DNA of 64,000 nt from Niabella sp. GTDB lineage: Bacteria > Bacteroidota > Bacteroidia > Chitinophagales > Chitinophagaceae. Every line of letters starts with the position of its first letter. Position 1 is the stretch's first letter. The notes below the pieces were generated by a model. The model was not told where the DNA came from. It searched no databases and saw only the letters and a list, made by a program, of their open reading frames with translations. The stretch is taken from the NCBI RefSeq assembly GCF_030150205.1, contig NZ_JASLGT010000024.1, positions 62,001 through 126,000 of the forward strand. The letters run 5' to 3'. The translations under genes and the position numbers were made by a program. Below, one piece after another: positions 53,706 through 62,114 of this stretch.

Positions 53706-54546
53706 TGTTTGTATCGGATAATGCGTGTAAATAAAATGCGATTTCATTCGTTAGCACGGTTGCATGGGGCTTTTCCTTTACCGCGCGTTCTGTTTTCATT
53801 TCTTTTTCATCATAAGTATACAACCGCCACTGGTTGTCGTAGTATTCGAGGGCGGTCATATGCTCCATCCAGTCGCCGGCGTTCAGATAGTTCACCTTTC
53901 CTTTTTCTGTGCACACTTCCTTGTTTTGCGGCTGATGAATATGCCCGCAAATAACGGTATCAAATTTTTTCTCAATCGCCAGTTCTGCAATTTTGGTTTC
54001 AAATGCATCAATGTTCACAATGCGTTTATTAAACTGTTCCATGATCTTCCGCGAAAGCGAAAGTTTCTCCCTTCCGAAAAAATGGGAAACCGCATTCATC
54101 CATTTGTTAAATACCAGCAGCGTGGCATAGCCGTTGCTGCCCAGCTTACCCCAAAACTTTGCCTGCCGGGTGGTGGTATGGTCAAATACGTCTCCGTGAA
54201 AGATCCATACTTTTTCTCCGTTGATCTCGATCACCACTTTATCCGTAAGCAGAAAGTTGCCCAGTTCCAGGTCGGAATAGCGGCGCATGCAGTCGTCATG
54301 ATTACCGGTAATATAGATCACCCGGGTGCCCGTTGACAGTTTGTTAAACACTTCTTTTATGGCAGAAATATGATCGGGCGGAAAATATCGCTTATTAAAT
54401 TGCCAACCGTCAATAATATCCCCGTTCAAGATCAGCACGCGTGGGTCAATACTCTTCAGATAGGCAGTAAATTCTCTTGCCCGGCTGGCATAAGTGCCCA
54501 GATGCAGATCCGATACAACAGCTATTTCAATGCGGCGTTGGGCCAT
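53671..54546 (-). CDS. UDP-2,3-diacylglucosamine diphosphatase-like metallophosphoesterase
   Basis: A 291-residue calcineurin-fold phosphoesterase. Metal-site motifs are complete: VVSDLHLG, LILNGDIIDGW, YITGNHDD, IFHGDVFD and ICGHIHQP. The pattern fits LpxH-like enzymes that form lipid X in lipid A synthesis, or close relatives acting on other pyrophosphates. Its 3' end overlaps the glycosyltransferase gene, which suggests co-expression and a shared role in envelope lipid synthesis. Confidence 0.92.
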   Translation of the reverse strand: MAQRRIEIAVVSDLHLGTYASRAREFTAYLKSIDPRVLILNGDIIDGWQFNKRYFPPDHISAIKEVFNKLSTGTRVIYITGNHDDCMRRYSDLELGNFLLTDKVVIEINGEKVWIFHGDVFDHTTTRQAKFWGKLGSNGYATLLVFNKWMNAVSHFFGREKLSLSRKIMEQFNKRIVNIDAFETKIAELAIEKKFDTVICGHIHQPQNKEVCTEKGKVNYLNAGDWMEHMTALEYYDNQWRLYTYDEKEMKTERAVKEKPHATVLTNEIAFYLHALSDTNNENFLRRSGYR

Positions 54547-54638
54547 TCCGATTTATGTTTCTCAAATTTCCATACTCCGTGTAACAGAACTATTACCTTA
54601 ATGTTATAATAATATTATCTATGTAAGAGAGACTGTGC

Positions 54639-54794
54639 CACGAATGCACGAATAGGGACAGTTGCCGTTATGGTCGTCTTTTACGATGCAATTCAAAACC
54701 AGCAGCAATTTTGAACCTTCTGAAAAGGGTAATAACGCTCTTTTTGAATATTGTTCCTTGCGAAAATCTGAATTTCACCATTCGTACATTCGTG
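54639..54794. repeat. 156-bp element with 15-bp terminal inverted repeats
   Basis: CACGAATGCACGAAT (54639-54653) and ATTCGTACATTCGTG (54780-54794) are inverted repeats matching at 14 of 15 bases, with some further outward matches. The 284-bp gap between LpxH-like and YjjG genes holds nothing else of note. The size and ends are MITE-like, but no transposase or target duplication is seen; the ATTCGTG wording also resembles common dispersed repeats of the phylum. Confidence 0.5.
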
Positions 54795-54830
54795 ACCAGG
54801 CAGCGTTGGTCTTTTTCGTAATTTGCGGGC

Positions 54831-55526
54831 ATGAAGTATAAACATCTTTTTTTCGACCTGGATCATACATTGTGGGATTTTGATGCCAATGCGAAACTGA
54901 CCTTGCAGGACTTGTATGCAGCACTGAAACTTGAAGAGCGGGGCGTTGATGATTTTGACCGCTTCTACCGGCAGTACCTGGGCCATAATACAAAGCTTTG
55001 GGCCCGGTACCGCAACGGGTTTATTAAGCAGGCGGAGCTCCGGGTAAAACGGATGCAGCTTTCCCTGCTCGATTTTAAAATAGGCGATGAAGCCCTGGCA
55101 AAGGAAATGAGTCAGCGTTTTTTAGAGATGCTGCCCACCCGCAATACGCTGTTTCCTTATGCGGTTGAGATACTGGAATACCTTACATCAAAAAATTACC
55201 AGCTGCACCTGATCACCAACGGGTTTGAGGATGTGCAGCATCATAAGATCAACAACTCTAAGATCAATCACTATTTTGACAAAGTAGTTACTTCTGAAGG
55301 CTCCAATAGTTTAAAGCCCAATAAAGAGATCTTTGATTTTGCGCTGGCGGCAACCGGGGCCCAGAAGACTGAAAGCATCATGCTGGGGGATGACCTGGAG
55401 GCCGATATCATGGGCGCTGCCAATGCAGGGCTGGACCAGGTATACATCAACCACGTAAATAAGTCGCCGGATTTCAAACCAACCTATACCGTATACGCAT
55501 TAAAGGAACTGGAAGCCATTTTCTAA
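54831..55526 (+). CDS. yjjG: YjjG family HAD phosphatase (noncanonical pyrimidine nucleotidase)
   Basis: A 231-residue HAD-fold enzyme. Motif I FFDLDHTLWDFD (nucleophile Asp), motif II LHLITNGFEDVQ, Lys in SLKPNKEIF and motif IV MLGDDLEADI are all present. The cap region has LGHNTKLWARYRNG, typical of YjjG-type nucleotidases that remove noncanonical pyrimidine nucleotides. A near-consensus TAATTTGC ends a few bases before the ATG. Confidence 0.92.
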   Translation: MKYKHLFFDLDHTLWDFDANAKLTLQDLYAALKLEERGVDDFDRFYRQYLGHNTKLWARYRNGFIKQAELRVKRMQLSLLDFKIGDEALAKEMSQRFLEMLPTRNTLFPYAVEILEYLTSKNYQLHLITNGFEDVQHHKINNSKINHYFDKVVTSEGSNSLKPNKEIFDFALAATGAQKTESIMLGDDLEADIMGAANAGLDQVYINHVNKSPDFKPTYTVYALKELEAIF

Positions 55527-55535
55527 CGGGGGGTG

Positions 55536-55643
55536 CTATAACCGGTACCCGATCCGGATGCCCAGCGCGGGACGGATAATGATCCGGCTGTTTTCTTCGA
55601 GACAAGACTTCAGGATTGCATCGTTCACATTTCGATGCGGTCT
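55536..55643 (-). pseudogene. Decayed 3' tail of an outer-membrane protein paralogue
   Basis: A 35-codon open stretch (minus strand) ends HRNVNDAILK... and PALGIRIGYRL-stop. It lines up with the C-terminus of the neighbouring barrel protein (HEDVIGAMLA... NATLGMRIGRFF-stop) at matching spacing: shared H, V, A-I/M-L and L-G-I/M-R-I-G. A stop codon lies immediately upstream (TAA at 55646-55644) and no start is available. It looks like the remnant of a tandem duplicate. Confidence 0.6.
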
Positions 55644-55704
55644 TTATACATACAGCCCATGTAAGATAAAATTTTTCAGGCATTAAACAGCTTCCATTGC
55701 AAGA

Positions 55705-56370
55705 CTAAAAAAAACGACCGATCCGCATGCCCAGGGTGGCGTTGGGTCCCCACCCGTTTCTCATATTGTTTTGAGCAAGCATGGCCCCGATCACATCTTC
55801 ATGTCCTTTGTTGGTGATTTGGCCTGCCTGCAGTTCAAAGTCTTCTGTGGCCGTCTTTTTTATTCCAATGCCCGCATACAGCTCTACCTGCAGCCATTTT
55901 TTGAACAGGAAATCAAACCCCGTAATCGCATTGCACCCAAATGTGCGCTTTTTAAACCAGAAGGCGTCTGTCTCCTGTTGCTTCCTGCTTTGGGTTTGAG
56001 ATACGAGACCATTGTAGGTCCAGTCATTGGCCGTATTACCCCGGTAAAACAGCGCCCCTCCCACGTAAAATTTTCTGCCACGGGATTTTTCTTTCAGATA
56101 TTTACGCATCTCTATATTGGTTCTAAATCCTTTCTCTTTTACAAACGTAGTATCCCGCGCCCAGAGGGAATAAAGCTGATACCCGGCTTCTGCAAAAACG
56201 CTCAAATGATTTCCAATATGCTTCTCAACACCCAACTGCAGGGTTGGAAAATCAAAAACAGATGCCGCCGTTGTCAGGTTAAGCTTTATACCAATACCGG
56301 GATCGACCCGCTCCTGGGCAAAACCGGTTATATAAAAAAACAGCAGTACCATGCAGCAGTTAATTTTCAT
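55705..56370 (-). CDS. Outer-membrane beta-barrel-like protein
   Basis: A 221-residue protein with a signal peptide (MKINCCMVLLFFYITGFAQ). The mature part has alternating strands of small-barrel type (GIGIKLNLTTAASVFDFPTL, HLSVFAEAGYQLYSL, WLQVELYAGIGIKKT) and ends in Phe (LGMRIGRFF), the usual barrel signal. It resembles DUF3575-like proteins in general layout only. Downstream lies the tail of a decayed paralogue. Confidence 0.75.
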   Translation of the reverse strand: MKINCCMVLLFFYITGFAQERVDPGIGIKLNLTTAASVFDFPTLQLGVEKHIGNHLSVFAEAGYQLYSLWARDTTFVKEKGFRTNIEMRKYLKEKSRGRKFYVGGALFYRGNTANDWTYNGLVSQTQSRKQQETDAFWFKKRTFGCNAITGFDFLFKKWLQVELYAGIGIKKTATEDFELQAGQITNKGHEDVIGAMLAQNNMRNGWGPNATLGMRIGRFF

Positions 56371-56644
56371 ATGTGCTATTTACTCCCTTAACGTAATACA
56401 GCCATAAAATGTAACATTGTTTTAAATAAATACATTTGACCAGCCAATAAGAATGTTCCGATTAAAATGCAGCTGTTTGTCTGCTCCTGCTCCGTTGCTT
56501 CGCCGCAGGCAGTGCCGGTATAAAGGCTGCAGCTATACTGCCTGTTCCGGCATAGTATTGCAGAACCGGAAAACCATCGGGATCCTGTTTGAAAAAGACG
56601 GGTACCGGAAAATCGTGTATCAGAACATTTCCCTGCCCTACTGA

Positions 56645-57484
56645 TCAGGCCGTTTCCAACTGGAAGATTGTGATCTCCGGCCGTACATTAAAACGCACCT
56701 GCCAGGTAAAACCCAGGGCCCGGTTAATATAGAGGGTACGCCCATCATCAAAATCAATTTTTCCGGAAGCATACCGTTTGTTTCTTACCGGTAACAGCGG
56801 CGCGGGAAGAAAGGGCGGTTTACATTGTCCGCCGTGCGTGTGCCCGCTGATCACCCAGCCGTCGTAACCATTCCAAACCGGCAGGTCCAGCACATCCGGG
56901 TTATGGCATAAAACCACGGTGGCCTCTTCCCGGTTCCAGTGCTGCATTGCTTTTTCGGGTTTAAAATTGGTGCCCCACTTGTCATCAATACCAATAAAAT
57001 TCAGCCCGGAAAAACGCTGTTGCGCATTTCTCAAAACCGGTAACTGGAGGCCCTTGAGCAGGTCTTCGATCCTATTAGCCAGTACGCTGTCCTTCCAGCG
57101 TGCACCATAATCGTGGTTGCCCAAAATGGCTACGGTTCCCAAACGGCCATGCGGGGCATGCCGCATCAGCTCATGCAACTGATCAAACTGGCGCGGCTCG
57201 TCATAAGTAACAAAATCGCCGGTATAGGCTACAAAATCAGGCTGGTAAGCCGCCGCTTTTATAAAGGAATCTTTTAGATAGCTATCCCTTGAGCGCTCCC
57301 CGATATGGATGTCGCTGATCTGCATCAGCGTTTTACCGGCCAGGTCCGGAGGCAGGTTTTTGATCCGCATGGGTACCCGGGTAAATTCCAGCCAAAAAGG
57401 CTCTACCTGCGAGGTATAAAGCCCAGTAAGCAGCCCCGCGCCTCCCAGGATGCCGCTGTATTTCAGAAATTTTCTCCGGTTCAT
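56645..57484 (-). CDS. Exported metallophosphoesterase with Tat-like N-terminus
   Basis: About 279 residues. The N-terminus MNRRKFLKYSGILGGAGLL is a Tat-like RRKF signal or anchor. Metal motifs: MQISDIHIGE, AYTGDFVTY, AILGNHDYGA, VVLCHNPD and VISGHTHGGQCKP. This is the YaeI/LpxG-like group, whose members cleave phosphodiester or pyrophosphate bonds in membrane lipids. The ATG at 57484 has a TAATTTTG box six bases upstream, which decides the start. Confidence 0.9.
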   Translation of the reverse strand: MNRRKFLKYSGILGGAGLLTGLYTSQVEPFWLEFTRVPMRIKNLPPDLAGKTLMQISDIHIGERSRDSYLKDSFIKAAAYQPDFVAYTGDFVTYDEPRQFDQLHELMRHAPHGRLGTVAILGNHDYGARWKDSVLANRIEDLLKGLQLPVLRNAQQRFSGLNFIGIDDKWGTNFKPEKAMQHWNREEATVVLCHNPDVLDLPVWNGYDGWVISGHTHGGQCKPPFLPAPLLPVRNKRYASGKIDFDDGRTLYINRALGFTWQVRFNVRPEITIFQLETA

Positions 57485-57490
57485 GCGCCG

Positions 57491-57498
57491 CAAAATTA
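57491..57498 (-). promoter_or_regulatory. Promoter -7 box abutting the metallophosphoesterase gene
   Basis: TAATTTTG on the minus strand ends 6 nt before the ATG at 57484, another near-leaderless arrangement. Confidence 0.5.
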
Positions 57499-57550
57499 GC
57501 TTCCCCTACTTCAAAATTCACTCCGGAACTATTAAACTTTTGTGTAAAAA

Positions 57551-57591
57551 TGTGGTCCAAAAGCTGTTTATAAAAATTTAACAGGACCACA
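57551..57591. promoter_or_regulatory. Inverted repeat upstream of the Spy-like genes
   Basis: TGTGGTCC (57551-57558) and GGACCACA (57584-57591) are exact 8-bp inverted repeats 25 nt apart, in the divergent region between the phosphoesterase and the Spy-like gene. Could bind a dimeric regulator or fold in the leader RNA. Confidence 0.4.
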
Positions 57592-57629
57592 GAAGGTATT
57601 TTACCAAAAACCCATCTAAGAAAAAATAA

Positions 57630-58322
57630 ATGCGTCCGAAATTGAATATAAAAGCCGTTTTTTTCCCAGCATTATTGTTTGCCGCGATAACGGCGGCGGC
57701 GCAGGAAATACCCTCCCGTCCTAATGAAGGAATCCAGCGTACAGAAACCAGGCGGGAACAATACGATATATACCAAAAGCTGAAGCTGACGGCGGATCAA
57801 AAAAACCGGCTGATTACTTTACAAAAAGAAGGGAAATCGGCCGTTTCAGCCCTCCGGAATAATACAGCGTTGACGTTGGCTGAAAAGAAGGAAAAATTAC
57901 AGGCATTGCAGCAGGAGCAGGCTCAAAAACGCAATGCCCTGTTAACACCCGAACAGCAGAAGATCTGGGAACAAGAGACCTCCGGCCGGAAAAACGGACA
58001 ACAACAACGGGTGATTGTAGACCAGCGTGAGCCGGGAAACAGCCGCAACAGGGATAATAACCAGTTGCCTCGCACAACCGGCAAACAAGACCCGCCGCTA
58101 CATCTTTCGGCTGCCCAGCAACAAAAAATGGACGATTTACAGGAAGCGTTTAAAAAACAGGCCCGGTCCATCCGGCAGGATAATGCCCTTTCTGCTGATG
58201 AAAAAAAGAGCCGGATGGATGCGTTGCGAAAGGAATTCCGGAAAAAACAAAAAAACGTCCTGACCGCCGAACAATGGCAGCAGCTAAAGGGCCCCGACCA
58301 AAAGAACATTTCTAAACAATAA
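57630..58322 (+). CDS. Spy/CpxP-like periplasmic protein with two repeats
   Basis: A 230-residue protein with a signal peptide (ending AAITAAAQ). The mature part is highly charged and helical with two similar halves: KLTADQKNRLITLQKEGKSA ... LLTPEQQKIWEQE, and HLSAAQQQKMDDLQEAF ... VLTAEQWQQLKG. These LTxxQ-type motifs mark Spy/CpxP-like proteins, which act as chaperones or stress modulators in the periplasm. The two halves are linked by a Gln/Asn/Arg-rich segment. The next gene encodes a shorter relative, 31 nt later. Confidence 0.8.
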   Translation: MRPKLNIKAVFFPALLFAAITAAAQEIPSRPNEGIQRTETRREQYDIYQKLKLTADQKNRLITLQKEGKSAVSALRNNTALTLAEKKEKLQALQQEQAQKRNALLTPEQQKIWEQETSGRKNGQQQRVIVDQREPGNSRNRDNNQLPRTTGKQDPPLHLSAAQQQKMDDLQEAFKKQARSIRQDNALSADEKKSRMDALRKEFRKKQKNVLTAEQWQQLKGPDQKNISKQ

Positions 58323-58353
58323 ACAAGCATCGTAAAAACTTAAAAAACAAAAA

Positions 58354-58737
58354 ATGAAAAAAACAATCTTAATTGCAGCTATTGTAAGCCTGTTCAGCGT
58401 TTCTGCTGTGTCGGCCCAGGATGCCCCTAAAAAGGAAAAGGCAGAAAAAGGCATGAATGACCGCCGGGGAATGAACTGGGACGATCCGGATCTGAATTTA
58501 TCAAAAGACCAGAAAGACAAAATGAAGGCCCTTGGCGAGGAAAATATGAAGCAAATGAAAGCCCTCCGGGAAGACAATACGCTCAGCGATGATCAGAAGA
58601 GGGACAAGATGAAAGAATTGCGTACCAAACAAAAAGAAGCCCGGGATAAAATCCTGACCAAAGAACAGTCAGAAAAACTGGAAGCAAAAATGAAAGAACG
58701 CCGGGAAAAAGGCCGGAACAACCAGGCTCAGCAATAA
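58354..58737 (+). CDS. Short Spy/CpxP-like periplasmic protein
   Basis: A 127-residue protein with a signal peptide (MKKTILIAAIVSLFSVSAVSAQ). Very Lys/Glu-rich helices with NLSKDQKDKMKALGEENMKQ, TLSDDQKRDKMKELR and ILTKEQSEKLEAKMK, again the LTxxQ-like pattern. It seems to be a single-unit relative of the preceding protein and shares its operon, which ends in a terminator. Metal or misfolded-protein binding is possible but not shown. Confidence 0.78.
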   Translation: MKKTILIAAIVSLFSVSAVSAQDAPKKEKAEKGMNDRRGMNWDDPDLNLSKDQKDKMKALGEENMKQMKALREDNTLSDDQKRDKMKELRTKQKEARDKILTKEQSEKLEAKMKERREKGRNNQAQQ

Positions 58738-58764
58738 GAAGTGATCGTTTTTATATTTACCAGT

Positions 58765-58798
58765 GGCCATCTTATTTTTTAAGGTGGCCCTTTTTTTT
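58765..58798 (+). terminator. Rho-independent terminator of the Spy-like pair
   Basis: GGCCATCTT (58765-58773) pairs with AAGGTGGCC (58781-58789), one G-T pair, 7-nt loop, then a run of eight T (58791-58798). Confidence 0.85.
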
Positions 58799-58839
58799 AC
58801 GATATTTGCGGCTTACTGTTGTAAAATAGCATTCATACA

Positions 58840-59760
58840 ATGAAAAAAATTGATCCCCGTTTTGCAAAATTTGCAAACAAAAAAAGTAACGCCGCTATAA
58901 AAGAGGGCTTTAAACAGGAAAAACGGCAATATAAGAAAGAACGCGCCGCCTTTTTTGAACAAAAGAAAGCCGAGGCGGCGGCAAAAGCCAGTCAGACCGC
59001 AGCACCTAAAATTGAGCGGAAAGTTGCCCCTGTAGCGCAAATGCCCTTAAACAAGTACCTGGCACATAGCGGGGTATGCTCCAGGAGAGACGCCGCCGAC
59101 CTGATCAAGGACGGGAAAGTAAAGGTAAATGCCGTTGTAACCACGGAACCGGGTTATAAAGTACAGCCGGCAGATGTGATCACTTTGAATAACAAAAAAG
59201 TAACTCCGGGCAAAAACCTGGTCTATATCCTGCTGAACAAACCAAAAGATTATATCACTACGACCGATGATCCGCAAAAACGGAAAACGGTGCTGGATCT
59301 TATCAAAAATGCCACCACGGAACGGGTATATCCTGTAGGGCGCCTGGACCGGAATACTTCGGGAGTACTGCTGATTACCAATGATGGGGAACTGGCTCAG
59401 CAACTGACCCATCCCAGCAATGAAATCAAAAAGATCTACGCCGCTACATTGAACAAACCCCTTGAAAAAAAGGACTTTGATAAAATACTGAAAGGCGTGG
59501 TGCTGGAAGATGGCCCCGCACCGGTAGATGTGCTTGCATATTCAGATATGAAGGATAAAACACAGATCGGTATTGAAATACACAATGGCCGTAACCGCAT
59601 TGTACGCCGTATTTTTGAATCGGTAGGATATGATGTGAAACACCTGGACCGCGTGATGTTTGGCGGGCTCACAAAAAAGAACGTCGAGCGCGGAAAATTC
59701 CGTTTTCTTACAGAAAAAGAAGTGCGCAATCTTAAATTTTTTGGAAAAGGAAAAAAATAA
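58840..59760 (+). CDS. rluB: 23S rRNA pseudouridine synthase, RluB/RsuA family
   Basis: A 306-residue enzyme. The first ~65 residues are a Lys/Glu/Ala-rich extension (FKQEKRQYKKERAAFFEQKK), then an S4 RNA-binding domain (MPLNKYLAHSGVCSRRDAAD) and the catalytic domain with the active Asp in VYPVGRLDRNTSGVLLITND. GRNRIVRRIFESVGYDV is the usual C-terminal signature. It converts a uridine in 23S rRNA. The basic N-terminal tail is common in Bacteroidota RluB. Confidence 0.93.
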   Translation: MKKIDPRFAKFANKKSNAAIKEGFKQEKRQYKKERAAFFEQKKAEAAAKASQTAAPKIERKVAPVAQMPLNKYLAHSGVCSRRDAADLIKDGKVKVNAVVTTEPGYKVQPADVITLNNKKVTPGKNLVYILLNKPKDYITTTDDPQKRKTVLDLIKNATTERVYPVGRLDRNTSGVLLITNDGELAQQLTHPSNEIKKIYAATLNKPLEKKDFDKILKGVVLEDGPAPVDVLAYSDMKDKTQIGIEIHNGRNRIVRRIFESVGYDVKHLDRVMFGGLTKKNVERGKFRFLTEKEVRNLKFFGKGKK

Positions 59761-59816
59761 GGTGCTGCTGTTTGCCCCTGGTTCCGGGTCTGTACCCGTT
59801 TCCACAAACAGCACCT
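59761..59816. other. Structured element between two pseudouridine synthase genes
   Basis: GGTGCT and GTTTG on one side (59761-59774, 3-nt bulge) pair with CAAACAGCACC (59805-59815), enclosing an inner stem CGGGT/ACCCG. It lies immediately after rluB and 10 nt before the next ATG. It may terminate, attenuate or process the transcript; no T-run follows on the plus strand. Confidence 0.45.
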
Positions 59817-59825
59817 CAAAATAAC

Positions 59826-60542
59826 ATGAAGCTTCAGGATTTAATTGTTTTTGAAAATGACGACCTGGTCGCGTTAAATAAACCTTCCGGTCTGCTTTCG
59901 ATTCCGGACCGGGAAGGAAAGGAGCCCTCACTTAAAGAGTTGCTGCAGCATACTTACCCGGATGTTTTCACCATTCACCGGCTGGATCGCGAAACCAGCG
60001 GGCTGATCATTTTTGGCAAGCATGCCGAAGCACACAAATATTTTTGTCAGCAATTTGAAGCCCGGAAAACCATAAAGATCTACAATGGCCTGGTCATTGG
60101 ATCGGTTTTGGAACCTTCCGGAAGCATTCATGCGCCCATTGCCGAAAACATGGTAAAACGGGGCACCATGATCATTCACCAGCGGGGCAAAACAGCGCTT
60201 ACGGATTTTAAGGTGCTGCATAATTTTACCATTTATAGCTGGATGGAGTTCCGGATCCACACCGGCCGTACACACCAGATACGCATTCATGCAAAGGAGA
60301 TGGGCCACCCGCTGGCGGTAGACGCCATTTACGGAGACGGTAAGCCCGTGTATCTTTCATCCTTTAAGTCAAAGTTCAACCTGTCAAAAGAACATCTTGA
60401 GGAGCGTCCTTTATTAAACCGGCTGGCCCTGCATGCTGCCCAATTAAAAATCCAGGCGCCCAACGGCAACTGGCTGGAGCTTGAGGCGCCCCTGCACAAA
60501 GATTTGAAGGCTACCCTGCAACAACTGCAGAAAAGGAAATAG
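59826..60542 (+). CDS. RluA family pseudouridine synthase
   Basis: A 238-residue enzyme lacking an S4 domain. FENDDLVALNKPSGLLSIPD at the start, catalytic Asp in IHRLDRETSGLIIFGK, and IHTGRTHQIRIHAKEMGHPL at the end define the family (RluA/TruC group). Target uridine unknown. The ATG at 59826 is used because the frame upstream runs through the hairpin element. Confidence 0.93.
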   Translation: MKLQDLIVFENDDLVALNKPSGLLSIPDREGKEPSLKELLQHTYPDVFTIHRLDRETSGLIIFGKHAEAHKYFCQQFEARKTIKIYNGLVIGSVLEPSGSIHAPIAENMVKRGTMIIHQRGKTALTDFKVLHNFTIYSWMEFRIHTGRTHQIRIHAKEMGHPLAVDAIYGDGKPVYLSSFKSKFNLSKEHLEERPLLNRLALHAAQLKIQAPNGNWLELEAPLHKDLKATLQQLQKRK

Positions 60543-60664
60543 GCCTGTTAACTGCGATGGATGCGCATTCCCCGTTGCTGCTTTCTGCGGCATCCGGGCT
60601 CAAACCCAGCTGTTAAATTCCCGTTCCGGTAGTTTAATTATTCGAAATATAGACTACGAATCAA

Positions 60665-60672
60665 TACCTTTG
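60665..60672 (+). promoter_or_regulatory. Promoter -7 box inside the 735-bp gap
   Basis: TACCTTTG ends 4 nt before an ATG at 60677 that opens a 21-codon frame. The spacing matches the other near-leaderless genes in this window. Confidence 0.35.
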
Positions 60673-60676
60673 TATA

Positions 60677-60742
60677 ATGATATTTTCCATCAGGCAGCGC
60701 ATCAGATACAGCATCCCGGCATTTGTACCCGAATACAAATAG
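60677..60742 (+). CDS. Possible 21-residue leaderless small protein
   Basis: MIFSIRQRIRYSIPAFVPEY plus a final Lys, then TAG. Basic, mildly hydrophobic, no family. The only support is the promoter-like box placed as in real neighbours; it could equally be the stump of a decayed gene. Confidence 0.2.
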   Translation: MIFSIRQRIRYSIPAFVPEYK

Positions 60743-61277
60743 CAGCATCGTACGGCAACCAGGCAGATACAAAAACATTACCCTTTCACCGACCGATCCT
60801 GTACAAAACCGGCCATAAATGCCCCGTCTGGTCTTTTTAAGCTACAACAAAAACCAACTGTGAATGCCGTAATTATAAAGCAGTTCGGAGGAAAACATCG
60901 GGGTTCTTTCAAAAATGCCGGGAATCGTTGAACCGGCAGCCGGTTTTAAACAGCCGTTTGATTCAAATTTGGCATGCAGGGCATAAAAGATGAACCTATG
61001 ACAACAAGATCTGCCTTATTTTTGTCATTGGTGTTTGCGAAGCAGTTCCGGGCAGGAGCAGGATTTAAAACTAAGGCGCACGGACCGGGAAGAAACCTGA
61101 ACGGATGGTTCGGATGCACAGGCACAGAGCCGGTAACAAAAGTAAATCGTTCGTTGTATTTTAAAATGATATAAACAACAGGCACGGGAAAAGGAAACAG
61201 TATTCAAAAAAGACTCAAAAGTGAAGGACCAAAAAAAGAAGGTGCTGCAGTAATGGATTGCGCAAGATTAACACGGC

Positions 61278-62093
61278 ATGATTAATAAAAGTTATCCGAC
61301 TTCCTCGCTGATTATTTCCACCTATAACTGGCCGGAAGCGCTGGAGTGTTGCCTGAAAAGTATACTCAGGCAAAGCCGGATGCCCAACGAGGTGATCATC
61401 GCGGATGACGGTTCTACACGCGAAACCCGGGCCGTGATCGAGCGGTTTCAGCCCCTGTTCCCGGTTCCGCTCATTCATGTATGGCAGCCGGATGAAGGAT
61501 TCCAGCTGGCCCGGATCCGCAACAAGGCCATCGCAAAAGCCAATTATGCATACATTATTCAGATAGACAGCGACCTGATCCTTCACAAACGGTTTGTGGA
61601 AGACCATCTCCGGTTGAGCAGCCCCGGATGTTTTGCAACCGGCAGCCGGGTAATTCTGAGTGAAGCCTATTCCAAAAAACTGCTGGACCACCGGAAAGGG
61701 AAAGCTTCTTTATTCCGCTGGAGCTCATTAAATAAAAACAACGGGTTGCGGATCCCCATCCTCACAAGACTTTACAAAAAGCACCGGGCAGCCGATATTT
61801 TTTATTTACGCGGCTGTAATATGGCTTTTTGGAGAAAAGACCTCATGGCCGTTAATGGCTATAACGAGGAAATACAGGGCTGGGGAAGAGAAGACAACGA
61901 AATTGCAGCCCGGCTGATCAACCTGGGTGTTTCAAAAATGGTGGTGAAGCACAGTGCCATTGTTTTTCACATCTACCACAAAGAAAAAGAACGGAACAGC
62001 GTGCTTACCAATAATGAATTGCTGCAAAAGTCCATTTCAGAAAAACTGATCACCGCCCCGGTGGGCATTCAAAACCATTTACAGGGTTCCTGA
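61278..62093 (+). CDS. Family 2 glycosyltransferase
   Basis: A 271-residue enzyme. GT-A fold: SLIISTYNWPEALECCLKSI, VIIADDGSTRETR (first Asp pair), IIQIDSDLILHKRFVEDH (DxD metal site), then the acceptor-side EIQGWGREDNEIAARLINLG, typical of a galactosyltransferase-like C-terminal domain. It probably extends a surface polysaccharide or LPS core. No other glycan genes are adjacent. Confidence 0.92.
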   Translation: MINKSYPTSSLIISTYNWPEALECCLKSILRQSRMPNEVIIADDGSTRETRAVIERFQPLFPVPLIHVWQPDEGFQLARIRNKAIAKANYAYIIQIDSDLILHKRFVEDHLRLSSPGCFATGSRVILSEAYSKKLLDHRKGKASLFRWSSLNKNNGLRIPILTRLYKKHRAADIFYLRGCNMAFWRKDLMAVNGYNEEIQGWGREDNEIAARLINLGVSKMVVKHSAIVFHIYHKEKERNSVLTNNELLQKSISEKLITAPVGIQNHLQGS

Positions 62094-62114
62094 GCTGTAA
62101 ACCGCTCATTCCCG

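Larger units (their letters stand above)
60543..61277. other. 735-bp region without a convincing gene
   Basis: The region contains a promoter-like TACCTTTG (60665-60672) leading a 21-codon frame, a short hairpin AACCGG/CCGGTT (60931-60945) with four T, and no frame with recognisable protein features. Frames such as 60974-61174 lack a signal, motif or promoter. It may hold an RNA or decayed gene that I cannot identify. Confidence 0.45.

Noticed and set aside
56453..56644. 63-codon cysteine-containing frame after a TACATTTG box
   Set aside because: A promoter-like box is present near 56431, but the protein has no recognisable feature and runs to the convergent gene's stop. Support is too weak to annotate.
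60974..61174. 66-codon frame in the 735-bp gap
   Set aside because: No signal peptide, family resemblance or promoter box; composition looks random.
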